This document shows, in pieces, positions 31,748-43,169 of a DNA stretch of 64,000 bases. The position numbers and the translations under genes are program-made. Source of the DNA: Mesostigma viride (Eukaryota; Streptophyta; Mesostigmatophyceae; Mesostigmatales; Mesostigmataceae); the NCBI GenBank assembly GCA_009746045.1, contig RPFO01000348.1, positions 356,350 to 420,349 of the forward strand. Reading direction: 5' to 3'. Below the pieces are notes generated by a model that was not told the origin of the DNA, searched no databases, and worked only from the letters and a program-made list of their open reading frames with translations. Every line of letters begins with the position of its first letter. Positions within the stretch are counted from its first letter, which is position 1.

Positions 31748-32579
31748 ATATACATAATCGCACCAGCTATTTGCCCCGCAGCCTCTTGTTCCGGCCGGGC
31801 GGCCTTGTGGTAGCTGTGGGCAGCCGCTGGATCCCACGGGGACTCACTACCTAATTTCCTGCATGGGGGGCCAACAGAATCAGAATTGGTATTTGTATTT
31901 GCACACTGTCCTCCTGACGGTGGTGCTCGCCATGATTCGGTCGGTTTTCCCCCACGCGAACATCCGGTCCGAGGATGCGGATGGCGCTGCCTTCTATTCC
32001 CCCAACCACCGGCCTGACATCGTGGTGCTGGACTTTGAGGGGGGTGGCCGGCATCTGCTTATCGACGTTTCGGTGGCGCGGCCCTTGGCTCTTAGCCACG
32101 TGGCTGGGGCCTCCCTCACGGCAGGTTACACGGCGGACCGGGCGGAGCGGGCCAAGCTCCTGGCCTACGGCGACGTCGGGCACCATCGTGTGGTGCCCTT
32201 TGTCCTGGAGGAGTTTGGGGCCATGGGGCCCCTGACCTCCGCCTTCTTCAAGGAGTGTTGCCGGCTCCGGGAGGACCGGCTGGACCTGGAGGGCCAGCGG
32301 GCCTCATGGTCGGCGCGGACCTGGACGTCATATTGGCGTCAGCGCTGGTCGGTGGCGCTGACTCGGGCCATGGCTGACATCATGCTCCGCCGTACGCGGG
32401 CTGATTTTGCGGTGCAGCAGGGTTATTAGGTTCCTCCCGTTAGGAGTTTCCATTGGTCTTATCGTAGTATAGAGATTTGACATGGCTCTGTATAGAGGTT
32501 TATAGCTGGGCGTTTGCTTTGGTTTGAGTGATTTCACTCTGCTGTAAGTAATTATATTATTAATATATACATAATCGCA
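31748..32579 (+). mobile_element. B3: 5'-truncated RLE retrotransposon with 15-bp target duplication
   Basis: The direct repeat ATATACATAATCGCA at 31,748-31,762 and 32,565-32,579 brackets the insertion; its last three bases may be microhomology with the element. The body holds the C-terminal coding end and the family B 3' UTR (GGTTCCTCCCGTTAGG..., CTGCTGTAAGTAATTA), ending at an ATATATAC tract. It is one of four B-family copies here and the only RLE copy with a clear target duplication. Confidence 0.88.
31863..32429 (+). pseudogene. RLE endonuclease domain of retrotransposon B3
   Basis: The frame starts in CMGGQQNQNWYLYLH, the end of the CCHC knuckle, and carries the endonuclease core HRPDIVVLDFEG...HLLIDVSVARP. 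The Pro-Asp and downstream Asp match the PD-(D/E)XK pattern of R2-like restriction-like endonucleases. The conserved tail FGAMGPLTSAFFKECC, SYWRQRWSVALTRAMADIMLRRTRADFAVQQGY follows, ending at TAG. The reverse transcriptase is missing, so this is a dead copy. A small insertion just upstream changes CTTGCCTGC to CTAATTTCCTGC. Confidence 0.85.
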
Positions 32580-32950
32580 TAACCTGAATGCATTATCTGC
32601 TCGAGCGCGCCGCCTCAGCTGGATGCCGGCCGTCGGGTGATCTGTTCACCCCGCGCCGAAGTAGAGACGCCTGCATGGCTCTCCCGTCATCCTCCAACGC
32701 TGGCGCTTCCATTCCTCCTCATCCTCCGCGCCCTGTTACCGCCATCTTCCAACACTGGCTGTTCCATTCCTCATCATCCCCTGTGCCCCGTCACCGCCAT
32801 CTTCCAACGCTGGCTGTTCCATTCCTCATCCGGCACCCCCTGTGCCCGGCCCAGTGGTCTTCCGGCGGTTGTTTTGGATCACTGTTTCGGTTGGTTGGAT
32901 CAGATCATGGCTGTTTCGGACTGTGGTTGCTGATCGGACACTAAGGCTGT
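32580..32950. repeat. Short CT-rich imperfect repeats
   Basis: Segments such as CCGCCATCTTCCAACxCTGGC + TGTTCCATTCCTCATC occur two to three times between 32,690 and 32,835. No gene is recognised. Confidence 0.55.
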
Positions 32951-32954
32951 TTAT

Positions 32955-34178
32955 GTTGGACCGTGTCTGGTCCCTATTATCGGAGCTCGTGCAGGTCCAC
33001 CAAGCCCCGCAGCCTCCCCTATTGGCACGGCCTAGTAGATCCAAGGATGCTGCTGCCATCCTCAACCGTCGAGGGCTTCTCGAGGCGACCATGGCGGTCC
33101 AGCAGGACGGGGCCGTGGCCCGATCACAGCATGCAAAGAAGTCATGGGCAGCCAGCCCTCCTCGTTTCTTCATGCTGCCCCCCGACGAGAGACGGGAGGG
33201 CTTCCTCACCCTATTCCAGAGGATGAGCGTGCAGAACAGCACTGCATGCACCCCCTACCTCAAATCCGGGGCCGTCATGGAGAACTTCCGAGTTGGTCTT
33301 CGAGCGGCCGCGAACGTGACTTTGATCCGATGCATGCATGCCGCCGGAGTTATCTGACGGAGCCCGCATGCGCTTGGGTCATCCTCTACGGGGTGCACTT
33401 TTTGATTCCGGACGGGGTGCGGTTTCAGATGGAGGACAAGCCGACGCTGGTGGTGGAGTACCCCCTGATCCATTCCTACCTGTGCAACAAGGAGTCAACG
33501 ACAAGCAATTTTCCTTGGTGTGGAACGGGCTGAACGGAAATGGGTTCCGCCCGCGGGGCATGCCGTCCGATCGCTGGGACAAGTTGTTCCGGCCGTACGA
33601 CGTGGACGTGACGGGCCTTGGAAAGAGAACAAGGATAACCTCACCGGGGAGCTGGTGGTGATCATCGGCCAGCAGCGTGACGATCCCTCACTTGACCCGA
33701 TTCGGGCGCGGTTTGGGGACCCTAACAATTGGTACCAGAACGTGACGGATCGCCTCAACGAGCTGTTCCCGGAGATGCGGATTGTATTCCGACCACATCC
33801 GTACCCTAAACATGTCGACGTGGAAGCGAGCCGGTTTGCACGATGGGACCATCCCTCCCACATGCAGGCGCCATCTTTGATGCCACGACGCCATTGCGGA
33901 CGAGATGATATAGAGAAAGCGTTCTGCGTCGTCACGATGACGTCGGGCGTGGGGACGATGACCATCATACGTGGCACGCCGGTGGTCACATACAACCCGG
34001 CCGCTCTCCACAGCGTGGGAGGTGACCTCGCATGACGTGGCGGATATGTGGGACCTGAAACGGCCGGATCGGACCCAGTGGCTGCATGACTTGGCATATG
34101 CGCAGTGGGATGAGGATGAGGTTGGCACGGGGGAAGCATTCACCTATGTGTTTGACAAAAGCATTACTATGGGCTGAT
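32955..34178 (+). pseudogene. Frameshifted glycosyltransferase-like protein of phage/large-virus type
   Basis: Successive frames give one protein-like reading. LIPDGVRFQMEDKPTLVVEY is at about 33,400-33,465. FSLVWNGLNGNGFRPRGMPS is at about 33,510-33,570. ELVVIIGQQRDDPSLDPI, WYQNV and MRIVFRPHPYPKHV follow at about 33,645-33,820. VVTMTSGVGTMTIIRGTPVV is at about 33,930-33,990. WDLKRPDRTQWLHDLAYAQW leads to a stop at about 34,176. The order NGLNG, GQ..D, RPHP, SG...-G-PVV matches uncharacterised proteins of phages, bacteria and large DNA viruses with a capsule-type glycosyltransferase fold; this is from memory of the motif layout, not a search. At least three frameshifts show it is not functional as read, unless small introns are present. 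The N-terminal limit is uncertain. Confidence 0.45.
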
Positions 34179-34480
34179 GTACAGTTGGTGCATTCACCTA
34201 TTATTTGTTTGACAACAGCATTGCTATGGGCTAATGTACAGTTGGTGCATTCACCTACTATGTGTTTGACAAAAGCATTACTATGGGCTTATGTACAGTT
34301 GGTGCATTCACCTATGTGTTTGACAAAAGCATTACTATGGGCTAATGTACAGTTGGTGCATTCACCTATCTATCTATGTGTAATTGATAAAAGCAGTACT
34401 ATGGGCTCATGTACAGTTGGTGCATTCACCTATGTGTTTGACAAAAGCATTACTATGGGCTCATGTACAGTTGCTGTACG
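34125..34480. repeat. 54-60-bp tandem repeats grown from the end of the pseudogene
   Basis: About six units contain TTTGACAAAAGCATTACTATG and ACAGTTGGTGCATTCACCTA. The first unit overlaps the last codons of the pseudogene (TYVFDKSITMG), so the array was seeded by its coding 3' end. Confidence 0.9.
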
Positions 34481-34649
34481 TGGTGAATTGAGAAGGCCTG
34501 CGCGAGCACACATCATGGGCATCGTACGTACAGACGCTATGGGGGGTGCCCCCTACAAACTTGTTAATTTATTAAGGTGAGCGGCTTGTCTGTGATATGG
34601 AGGCTGATTACTTGCGATGAGAAATGGCAGGAGGTTAACTCATTAAATT

Positions 34650-34696
34650 TACACGTAGACTTCGTCTCGTGAGCAATAGTCCTCAGTGGGATGGAT
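34650..34696 (-). mobile_element. LINE 3'-tail fragment
   Basis: TAGACTTCGTCTCGTGAGCA and ATAGTCCTCAGTGGGATGG match, in minus orientation, the 3' end of the LINE at 26.45-26.51 kb and the fragment at 10.6 kb. It directly abuts the pentanucleotide array. Confidence 0.6.
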
Positions 34697-34963
34697 TAAA
34701 TTGAATTGAATTGAATTGAATTGAATTGAATTGAATTGAATTGAATTGAATTGAATTGAATTGAATTGAATTGAATTGAATTGAATTGAATTGAATTGAA
34801 TTGAATTGAATTGAATTGAATTGAATTGAATTGAATTGAATTGAATTGAATTGAATTGAATTGAATTGAATTGAATTGAATTGAATTGAATTGAATTGAA
34901 TTGAATTGAATTGAATTGAATTGAATTGAATTGAATTGAATTGAATTGAATTGAATTGAATTG
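34697..34963. repeat. (TTGAA)n pentanucleotide microsatellite
   Basis: About 53 uninterrupted copies of TTGAA (GAATT in another phase). Open frames of about 100 codons through it (IQFNSIQFNS) are artefacts. It sits where the LINE tails elsewhere carry GGAAT-type pentamers. Confidence 0.98.
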
Positions 34964-35162
34964 GAACATAACTCCGTTGGGAGTATAAGAAGCACATATC
35001 CCTAGGTGGGAAGGGGTATATGGCTACTTCCTGCAAGGGTAGGGTGTAAACTACACCTGCTCTGGACCGTGCACAAAGTGCACCTGCACACCACTATGTA
35101 TTCAGGCACCTACATAAAGGCGCCGACATACTGAGGGGGGGAGATCATCATGGCTGTACAAA
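34964..35162. other. No recognisable feature
   Basis: Short spacer between the pentanucleotide array and retrotransposon copy A2. No gene is seen. Confidence 0.5.
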
Positions 35163-36586
35163 GCTATGGTGGTTGGGTTAGTAGAGGGCGGCCCCATCCG
35201 CGTCCTCGCACTTAATTGATGGTGGATCGAGTGGGGAAAGACCGACTGAACCATGGCACACACCACCCGGAGGAGAGCGGTATGTATGGAGATAGAGGAA
35301 CCAGTTCTGGTTCTGCTGGCCACCCATGCACACAATGTAGCGCGTCCCAGTAGTATCGAGAGCAAGCCCGCAGCTGCCGCAGGACGCACCCGCTGTGATG
35401 AGAGGTTGCGGGGCAAAGAGCTGGTGGCGGAGAGGGATGGCGTTAAGGGCCGGAACCAGCGTGAACAAAGGGCTCATGGGGAGGGCGCGCAGGAATGCGG
35501 ACCCGGCCCACGCTCCCCTCAAGGGAAACGGAGTGAAGCCAAGCCTTCCCCTGATCGTTCAAGCTCGCATGCAGTCACGTACCCATCCAGTCGGCACAGT
35601 GTAGTACACCGCCGCGTAGGTCTTTTGTTGTTTTTCATGCCACGCAGGCAGGGGCCAGGGAAGACACTAGGACTGACGACAGTGGACACGCCGGGCGTGC
35701 CCCGGGGCAGGCGACGGTGGACGGCCTGGGCGGGGCCGACGAGGTCGCAGCCCTGCTGGATCCCGAGAGTAAGAATCCTGCACAGCCTGCACAAAGGGGA
35801 AGGGGGATGGGGTAACCAAGTCGGGAATGGCGCTGACGGCGCTGCATGGGGACCGTGCAACCGGCGGATCTCCGCCCAGGCCTGAGCAACAGAGCCAAGG
35901 AAGGCGGCGGGGGCGAGGCGGGCGGCGCGGGTGAGCCCACACCCGCCCATGCGGCAGGGGAGGGTGGCCAAGCGCATGGAGTGAGCGCGCTGGCAGGCTA
36001 GGGCCGGGGAGGAGCACCTGCAAGGCGGCCTGAATGCGCTCGTCGTGCATGGCCGCGGCAAGCCGCACCAAGTGGGGGGGAGCGCGCCACGGAGCCAGTG
36101 AACCACCCGTGGGTGGGCGCAAAACCACAGCAGGAGCCCTTTGGTCTGGGGGTCCTTGAGGCGCGCCGGCAAGTCTCGAGGACATGGGTGCGCTGTTCCA
36201 CGGCCGGTGGCCCGGAGCTCCTCTTCGACGTAGTCAGGGTCACCCACAGGGACGCTCAGGCACGAGAAACCACGCGCGCCCGCGCCAATGCCCCCGGGAT
36301 AGCCGCGGGGAAGCCAGAGCAGTCCCCCTGGGGCGAAAAGACTGCACACTTGGGGAGGGTGTGTGAGCCGAAGGTTGATGGCCGCCACGGCCACTTCAAG
36401 GGCAGCCAAGGCGGCAACCACAGCGTCGGCCGCCCGCGGGGCCAAGGGCATGGATATCGTCCAGTAGGCGAGGAGCACGACATCCGGGTGCGCAGCGTGG
36501 ACACCTTGGAGAGCCTTGTGCAGCGGGGCGGACAGGTAAAATTAAGGGGCCGAGGGGGTCACCTTGCTGGGGTCCCGTGCGGTCTG
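35163..36586 (-). pseudogene. A2: RLE retrotransposon fragment, reverse transcriptase to CCHC knuckle
   Basis: Read on the minus strand it begins at the RT motif-B region (QQGDPLGP...), passes motif C and the PKCAVFSPQG segment, then LKDPQTKGLLLWFCAHPRVV, RMGGCGLTRAARLAPAAFLGSVAQAWAEI, and the CGSCGLALDTTGTRYIVCMGG knuckle (20 residues or fewer per motif). It breaks off at NPTT, where the endonuclease core should start. It is truncated at both ends and frameshifted. It is closely similar to A1 at 47.2-48.6 kb. Confidence 0.85.
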
Positions 36587-36587
36587 C

Positions 36588-37224
36588 ATATATATTCATT
36601 GAGAATGATAAATTACGGAGGTGAGAGGGGCATGCAACATAAGGAAAAACCGGAAAAGAAGAAGAACCCTGAAGAAATTAATAGGAATCTGACACGGGCA
36701 TCCAAGGATCACGCCAGCTGCACAACAAGGTACAACTAACTACTGCATATCACAAAACTAAGACACGCAGCAACATCGCTGCCGGCCCACCATGCAGGCC
36801 TGGGAGGGATCTAGACTGCATCATGGGTCGCGATCGACAAAGTCGGTCCGGGTGCGGCGGAATAACACATCAGCCACGGGGCGAGTGAGGGCGAGTGACA
36901 GGCGCTGCCGCCAATACGAGCTGGACGGCGAGGACCACGTCCAGCTGGACGAGGACCACGTGCGGGCAGACCATGCACGGGGCGGTCTGACCCTCGAGGT
37001 CGAGGCGGTCTTCACGGTGCGGGCAGCAGATCGTGGAAAAACTCCGCTGTCTTGGGGCCCATGGCCCCGAACTCCTCCAGGACAAAGGGGATGACCCGGT
37101 GGGGCCCCACATTGCCGTATAGGAGGCAAACTTGTCGCGCTCAGCCGCAGCGGCAGCAGCACCGGCATCCACAGCCGCCCGGACTCCGGAGGATGTGGCG
37201 ACCGGAGAGCGGCCGAGCCATGGA
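36588..37224 (-). pseudogene. A3: 5'-truncated RLE retrotransposon 3' end
   Basis: The minus strand carries the RLE C-terminal region and 3' UTR of family A, ending at ATTCTCAATGAATATATAT. It abuts A2 at the ATATATAT on its left and B2 at TGTATATATATATTA on its right. Several indels disrupt the frame relative to A1. Confidence 0.8.
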
Positions 37225-37237
37225 GACTCTGTATATA

Positions 37238-37605
37238 TATATTATTCTGGAGGAGTTTGGGGCCATGGGGCCCCTGACCTCCGCCTTCTTCAAGGAGTGT
37301 TGCCGGCTTCGGGAGGACCGGCTGGACCTGGAGGGCCAGCGGGCCCCATGGTCGGCGCGGACCTGGACGTCATATTGGCGTCAGCGCTTGTCGGTGGCGC
37401 TGACTCGGGCCATGGCTGACATCATGCTCCGCCGTACGCGGGCTGATTTTGCGGTGCAGCAGGGTTATTAGGTTCCTCCCGTTAGGCGTTTCCATTGGTC
37501 TTATCGTAGTATAGAGCTTTGACATGGCTCTGTATATAGGTTTATAGCTGGGCGTTTGCTTTGGTTTGAGTGATTTCACTCTGCTGTAAGTAATTATTTT
37601 TTTAA
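37238..37605 (+). mobile_element. B2: 5'-truncated RLE retrotransposon 3' end
   Basis: It starts inside the coding end (GAGGAGTTTGGGGCCATGG) and includes the last 77 or so codons, a TAG near 37,469 and the full family B 3' UTR, ending TTTTTTTAATATATAT at 37,605. It then meets the 3' end of A1 tail to tail. It is near-identical to the corresponding parts of B1 and B3. Confidence 0.88.
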
Positions 37606-38253
37606 TATATATTCATTGAGAATGATAGATTACGGAGGTGAGATAGGCATGCAACATAAGGAAAAACCCGATAACTGGGAGAATAACCCTGAAGAAATTA
37701 ATAGTAATCTGACACAGACATCCAAGGATCACGCCAGCGGCACAAGGTACAACTAACTAGACATCACAAAACTACACGCAGCAACAGCGCTGCCGGCCCA
37801 CCATGCAGGCCTGGAAGGGATCTAGACCGCATGGGTCGCGACAAAGTCGGCCCGGGTGCGGCGGAATAACACATCAGCCACGGTGCGAGTGAGGGCGAGT
37901 GACAGGCGCTGCCGCCAATACGAGGACCACGTGCGGGCCGACCACGGGGCGGTCTGACCCTCGAGGTCGAGGCGGTCTTCACGGCGCTGGCAGCACTCGT
38001 GGAAAAACTCCGCTGTCTTGGGGCCCATGGCCCCGAACTCCTCAAGGACAAAGGGGATGACCCGGTGGGGCCCCACATTGCCGTAGGAGGCAAACTTGTC
38101 GCGCTCAGCCACAGTGGCAGCAGCGCCGGCATCCACAGCCGCCCGGAGGATGTGGCGACCGGAAAGCGGCCGAGCCACGGAGACATCGATGAGCAGGTGG
38201 CAACCCTGCCCGTCGTAGTCAAGCACGGTAATGTCGGGGCGGTGGTTGGGTGA
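37606..38253 (-). pseudogene. A1 distal part: RLE endonuclease domain and 3' UTR
   Basis: This is the 3' continuation of the family A copy whose 5' part lies at 47,226-52,039; the CACTA transposon separates the two. The minus strand reads SPNHRPDITVLDYDGQG, HLLIDVSVARPLSG (RLE core), FGAMGPKTAEFFHECCQRRE and SYWRQRLSLALTRTVADVLF, with a stop at about 37,822. The 3' UTR ends at AATATATA (37,606). Joining the flanks across the transposon restores the order seen at A2, GGTGGTTGGG-T-x-AGTAGAGGG. Confidence 0.9.
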
Positions 38254-38278
38254 CACTAGGAACTCGTTGGTGGTAAAA
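38254..38278 (+). repeat. CACTA left terminal inverted repeat
   Basis: 25 bp beginning CACTAGGAACTCGTTGG, an exact reverse complement of 47,201-47,225. Confidence 0.95.
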
Positions 38279-38650
38279 AATACCACTTTTATCACTTTTT
38301 ATCACTTTTTATCACTTTTTACCACTTTTTACCACCCACAAGGAGTAAAAAGCCGTAAAAAGCAGTAAAAAGCAGTAAAAAGCAGTAAAAAGCAGTAAAA
38401 AGCAGTAAAAAGCAGTAAAAAGCAGTAAAAAGCAGTAAAAAGCAGTAAAAAGCAGTAAAAAATACCACCTTTTACCACTTTTACCACCTAACGGAGGTGG
38501 TAAAAGTGGTAAAAGGTGGAAAATGGTGGTAAAAAGCAGTAAAAAGCAGTAAAAAGCAGTAAAAAGCAGTAAAAGTGGTAAAAAGTGATAAAAAGTGGCT
38601 GAAGTGGTAAAAAGAACACCACGGCGAGCACAAAAGTGGTAAAAAACACA
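38279..38650. repeat. CACTA left subterminal repeats
   Basis: About 30 short units: ATCACTTTTT and ACCACTTTTT next to the end, then an array of AAAAAGCAGT (about 38,350-38,462 and 38,525-38,575) and scattered GTGGTAAAA. Such arrays bind the transposon's own DNA-binding protein in CACTA elements. Confidence 0.92.
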
Positions 38651-39076
38651 AGGGCTGAACCGACAACAAGTCAGTTTAGGCCCAAACAATGAATGATGCA
38701 TACACGTGTGTAGTACTCCTACACACAGATCTCGAGTGATTTATCTAGTACCAAATCCGAAAGGCTTGCATCACTCCCCGGACAGGAGAAATTTTGCGGA
38801 TGACTGTAGGTGTAAGTTGGCGATGCCATGGTAACCGGAGACGTCCGTCCTATTGTCAGCAAAATTTGGTGCGAGAGGTCCCCAGTTCGATTCAGGTCGG
38901 ATTCATTTGTAGATCGCGTTTTCCGCGTTTTCCGCGGCCCGGCACTGAACGCAAAGGTTTTCACCTTTGCGGAGTGTCTGATCAGAATGAATGATGCATC
39001 TTTATTCAACATAATACGGCATGATTACACTTGTGAGCAGCATCTAATGAGGCCGCAAAATGCTTGCACAGCAGCA

Positions 39077-42000
39077 TCAATCAGAATCATCCTTGGCATC
39101 ACTACCGTTAAAATCACTGTCATTCCCCTCGTTGCTAGGGGTTTGTTCTCTATAGTCCCTGACCGTGCGCGCGCGTGCACTTGTGCGCAACGGGGGCATG
39201 GGCTCCTTCCCCTTGTGTGATGCAGGCGCCAAAGCCTCAGATTTCTTCTTTCTCTTGCGGGGCGGGGCTGCGCGTGAGGGTTCTGCCGCCGTGGTTGCCG
39301 GCGCGGGCTGCCGTTCAGCGGGCGGCTTCTTTTTCTTGCGAGGCGGGGCTGCGCGTGAAGGTCCTGCCGCCGTGGTTGCCGGCGCGGGCTGCCGTTCATC
39401 GGGCGGCTTCTTTTTCTTGCGCGGCGGGGCTGCGCGTGAAGGTCGTGCCGCCGTGCTTGATGGCGCGGGCGACGGATCAGCGGGCGGCGGTTCAGCGGGC
39501 GGCCGTTCAGCGGGCGGCTCAGGTGGGAAGTACCTGATGTCTTCCTGCCACCTTGTCGCCGTGCTTTGGAAAAACTCGTTCTCCAAAGCCCACCCGGTTG
39601 CCAGGTGACGGGGCAGCTTGCAGTGAATGACCGAAAGCTGGGGCTGATGCCGTGGGTCCAGCACAAACCCAACAGAGCTAACAGATGTTGGCCACACTAG
39701 CTTTGCCGTGCGTGGTGCCTCGGCGCTGCGGACCAACACCAAGCGTTGATCCCGAATGTAAGCCACCTCCGATGCATCGAAAAGCTCTACTCTCAGCACA
39801 AGCTGTTGAGTCCACTGCCCCACCGGCTGCACCAGCTTTGCCACGAGAATGTGGGTCAGGTAGCCGTACTGAGTGCTGCTTCCCTCCTTATGGTAGGCTA
39901 CACCACAGTTTGCAGTCCGCCATGCTTGCTTCCTGTCAGCTTCTTTTGTCCGGTAATTGAAACCGTACAAGTGCACCCTATCATACTCCTCAGCCTTGAG
40001 CTGCACGCCGGCTGCTGCAGCCTGGACAAGCTCCGGGACCAGCGGCTGCTGGTTGAGTCCGATCCAGTCTTTGAGCCATGAGAGGTCGCTGCACAAGGGC
40101 CGCCTGCATGCACATCGTATACAAAGCAAGATAGCAATGCAAGAAAAAAAAAATTAGAATAACGGCAGTAGTCCTTGGAAATCAGATGAAGTTCCCTATA
40201 CTGAAAGAAAATCAGCTCAAAGAATAGCAACTTACAATAATAGGACAGCGGCGTCTTACCAGTAGGCCTCATCGCCGTTGACTTCGGGATCTTTGTACTC
40301 CGCATTGGGCAGCGCATACTCCAACAAAATCGCGCCCACTTCATCAGATTCCGCGGCGGTGAAAGTGTAGAAATTCTTGCGGCTGCGCCCCCCCAACTCG
40401 ACCTTCTTGGACGGGTCTGCGTGGATGACGTCCCAGATGTAGTAGCGGTCTTTTGGCTGAAAGAAAAAAAAGAAAGCAAACAAGACATTGCAAGCAGCGC
40501 ACACAAATATGCACAGAAATTAGCTGCATGCAGCACAAGACCGTGCCACAAGGAGCGCGTACATAACACTAAATCTGCACACAAATCCATTAAAAAAAAA
40601 AATCGGTCACTAGCGTGTACTTACCATCCCGGTTTTCACCATGTGATAGGCCAGATGGGTCAGCGCCTCAGACTTGCGATATGCTCCGTCCATGGAGCAC
40701 TCCACATTGACGTTGGACAGCTTAGCTTTCGTGATGGCCCCCATCATCCGCTCGCCCGACGCCATGGTGCGGGTGTCACATCGACCCAACAAGGGGATTT
40801 GCTGGGCCAGGTGGGCCATCATATGAACAGATTTTGCCATCTCAGACGCTGGCGCTATACGCTCCATCGCCACAGCAGCAAGCAAAAACATCTCGCCGCA
40901 GTCATCCAACTGCTGCTGAGTCGCCGGGCCGCTAGAAAACACAAAGTCCCAGGCCGCTGATTGAAGGAGAAATGCTTGCCGTGCATCGTCATCTAACCGC
41001 CCACGCAAGATGGTCGGGAGTTGCTTGCAAAAGTAGAGGATCTTGTCACGCGTCTTGGATTTTTCAGTACTCTTCGCATCGCAGAGCAAGCCACTGATCC
41101 GGCCGGTGAAGTAGTCGGGTAGGCTATGCGCCATGATGTCATCGAGACCTGCGCATTACAACCACACGCAAAAAAATAACACATAGTAGTAACACGACAG
41201 CCGAAAAAAATAGTCAGTCCTATGTAAATCACACAGACCATAGTCAGTCCTACATATTAAATTTCCAAATTACGGGAAAAATAAAAACCCAATGTCACAC
41301 TTACGCTTGATATCAGCCTTTTCCTCAGCCGTCAGCTGGAACCCGGGGCGCGGTGCTGGCGCCCTCTTCTTCTTGCGGCCTTTCTTCGGTGGACTTTGGT
41401 GGTCTCCCTCCGGTGGTGGGTCTCCCTCCGGTGGTGGGTCTCCCTCCGGTGGAGGGTCTTCATCAGGCCGCCACAGCTCCGGGTTCAGACCGAGGACCTT
41501 CAGCCTGCCACGAAGTGACCCGGTCGCCATAGCCTTCCCTGCATGGAGTACAAACAGAAAAAAAAAAAAAAACAATATTACATCAGCTTTCCATGTGAAC
41601 AGATAGGCCACAGTCAATGTATGCATGCAACAATCACAATGAAATGATACAATTAAATGTTTAGCAATTACCGCTTGTGCAATGAATGACCCGCTTGAAG
41701 TTGTTGGGACACAGATGGAACTCGTCAATAAAATGACGGATCTTCAGGTGAACCCAGTACGGTAACTTGAGAAACGGCTCGGGCTGCTTTTTTAGCGTAG
41801 CACAGTACTTCAGGTAGCCAGCATGGTCCATCTCCTGAACAACAGGAGCGTGAGCCGGCCGGCGGGGGTCACCCTCGGGAAACATGCGGTCATTGCCAAG
41901 GAGAACGATACGGCCATTTGAGATAAAAACCCCACGCCACTCATCACCATGTAGGACGCATTGATAGTACCCTGCATCTGGAATGTTCAGGGACTTGGAG

Positions 42001-43154
42001 TATGCCGGGTAGTCGTGAATTATGCCAGCAAGAATGGACCTCACAAATGTCGTAGTGTAAACACCCGCCACGTCCAGCGTCACATCACAAATGTAATACC
42101 CCTTCCACAGTACCAGGAAGTCCTCAGCGATCAAGTCCAAAAAAATGGTCATGTTCTTGGGTGCCTTCCCCTTCATGGCGCCCACAAGAAGCACCATAGG
42201 GCAAAACCGCCCATTCACCATCACCCACTCGGGCAAGTTGACACAGGAAACAAACGCGGGCCAGCTGCTGTGGGTATCCATGAAAGACCTTGGACATACT
42301 CCGTCAAAATTCAGAAGGAAGATGGTGTTCCGCGGCTGGCTGCGAAAGTCCCAGTTGTTCTTTATGTGCTGGATGGCACGGCTGTCTGCACGAACAGGTC
42401 CATGCACAAGAAACACCAGACGTAAAAAGAAAGGTATCCATCAGAGCAGTACAAACAAAAGATAAGCGCAAGAGGAAAAATCTCGAACTTGATACTTTGG
42501 CACACATTGCATAACAGAAGGCGTAGAAACAAGTGCAAACCTGCCTTTCAAGCCGTCCACAACGCGCGTGGATGAGTCTGGCTCCCTGTTTTCATGTTTC
42601 GCAGCGTACTGAAGGGCTTCCGCCATTTCCGGGACTCGGAACCAGGCCCTAATCCGATCCATCAGGGGGAAGTGCCTAACCTGGCGATGCGCTTTCCGCG
42701 AGTTGACGATGTCACCGTTTCTGTCAGTGTACGTCTCGTAGCGCGACAGCTTGCAAAGAGGGCAGCTCTTAGTAATCTTGTCCTTGTACAAGTAACCCTC
42801 GCATGGGCAGGCATCGTACACACGGTACCCCAAGCCCAAGCCTTTGATCACTTTCCGTGCCTTCCAGATACTGTCGGGCAGAGTGTTGCCCGCGGGGAGA
42901 ACGTTTCCCAACAGCTTGAAGAGCTCATCAGCAAAGCTCTGAGGGCATGAGTTTTCCCCCATTAGCGTCAGCAATTGCAATGTAAACATCAAGGCCTTGC
43001 TCTCAGATCCCGGGTACAATGGCGTATCGTCCTTGACTCTGGCCACTGCTTCGTCATAATTTCTAGCAAACTGGCGTGCTGCATCCTCTCCACTGGCCGA
43101 CCCGTCGTCAGGGTCCTCGGCCATGAATTCATCGACTGTCTGTCCTTGACGCAT
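39077..43154 (-). CDS. CACTA transposase (TNPD-like), six exons
   Basis: Transposase of the EnSpm/CACTA type, which cuts and rejoins the element ends in the nucleus. The exons on the minus strand, with GT-AG introns, are 43154-42541, 42385-41672, 41538-41305, 41148-40625, 40456-40260 and 40103-39077. Exon 1 has the conserved N-terminal block (LGLGYRVYDACPCEGYLYKD, CPLCKLSRYE, RHFPLMDRIRAWF). Exon 2 has the catalytic-region block (FDGVCPRSF, THSSWPAFVSCVNLPEW, FLDLIAEDFLVLW, IHDYPAYSK). Exon 4 resembles DUF4218 (VHMMAHLAQQIPLLGRCDTR, SGERMMGAITKAK). Exon 6 ends in a basic, Pro-rich tail with three KKKKPP(A/D)ERQPAP-type repeats and an acidic terminus. No frameshift is seen within the exons, so the copy could be intact. 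Exon 3 is a low-complexity PPPEGD segment. Exon limits are predicted from splice signals. Confidence 0.88.
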
Positions 43155-43169
43155 TTACAATCTCTACAT

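Noticed and set aside
38880..38905. Second tRNA-like motif CAGTTCGATTCAGG inside the CACTA element
   Set aside because: The flanking bases do not pair as a T-arm.
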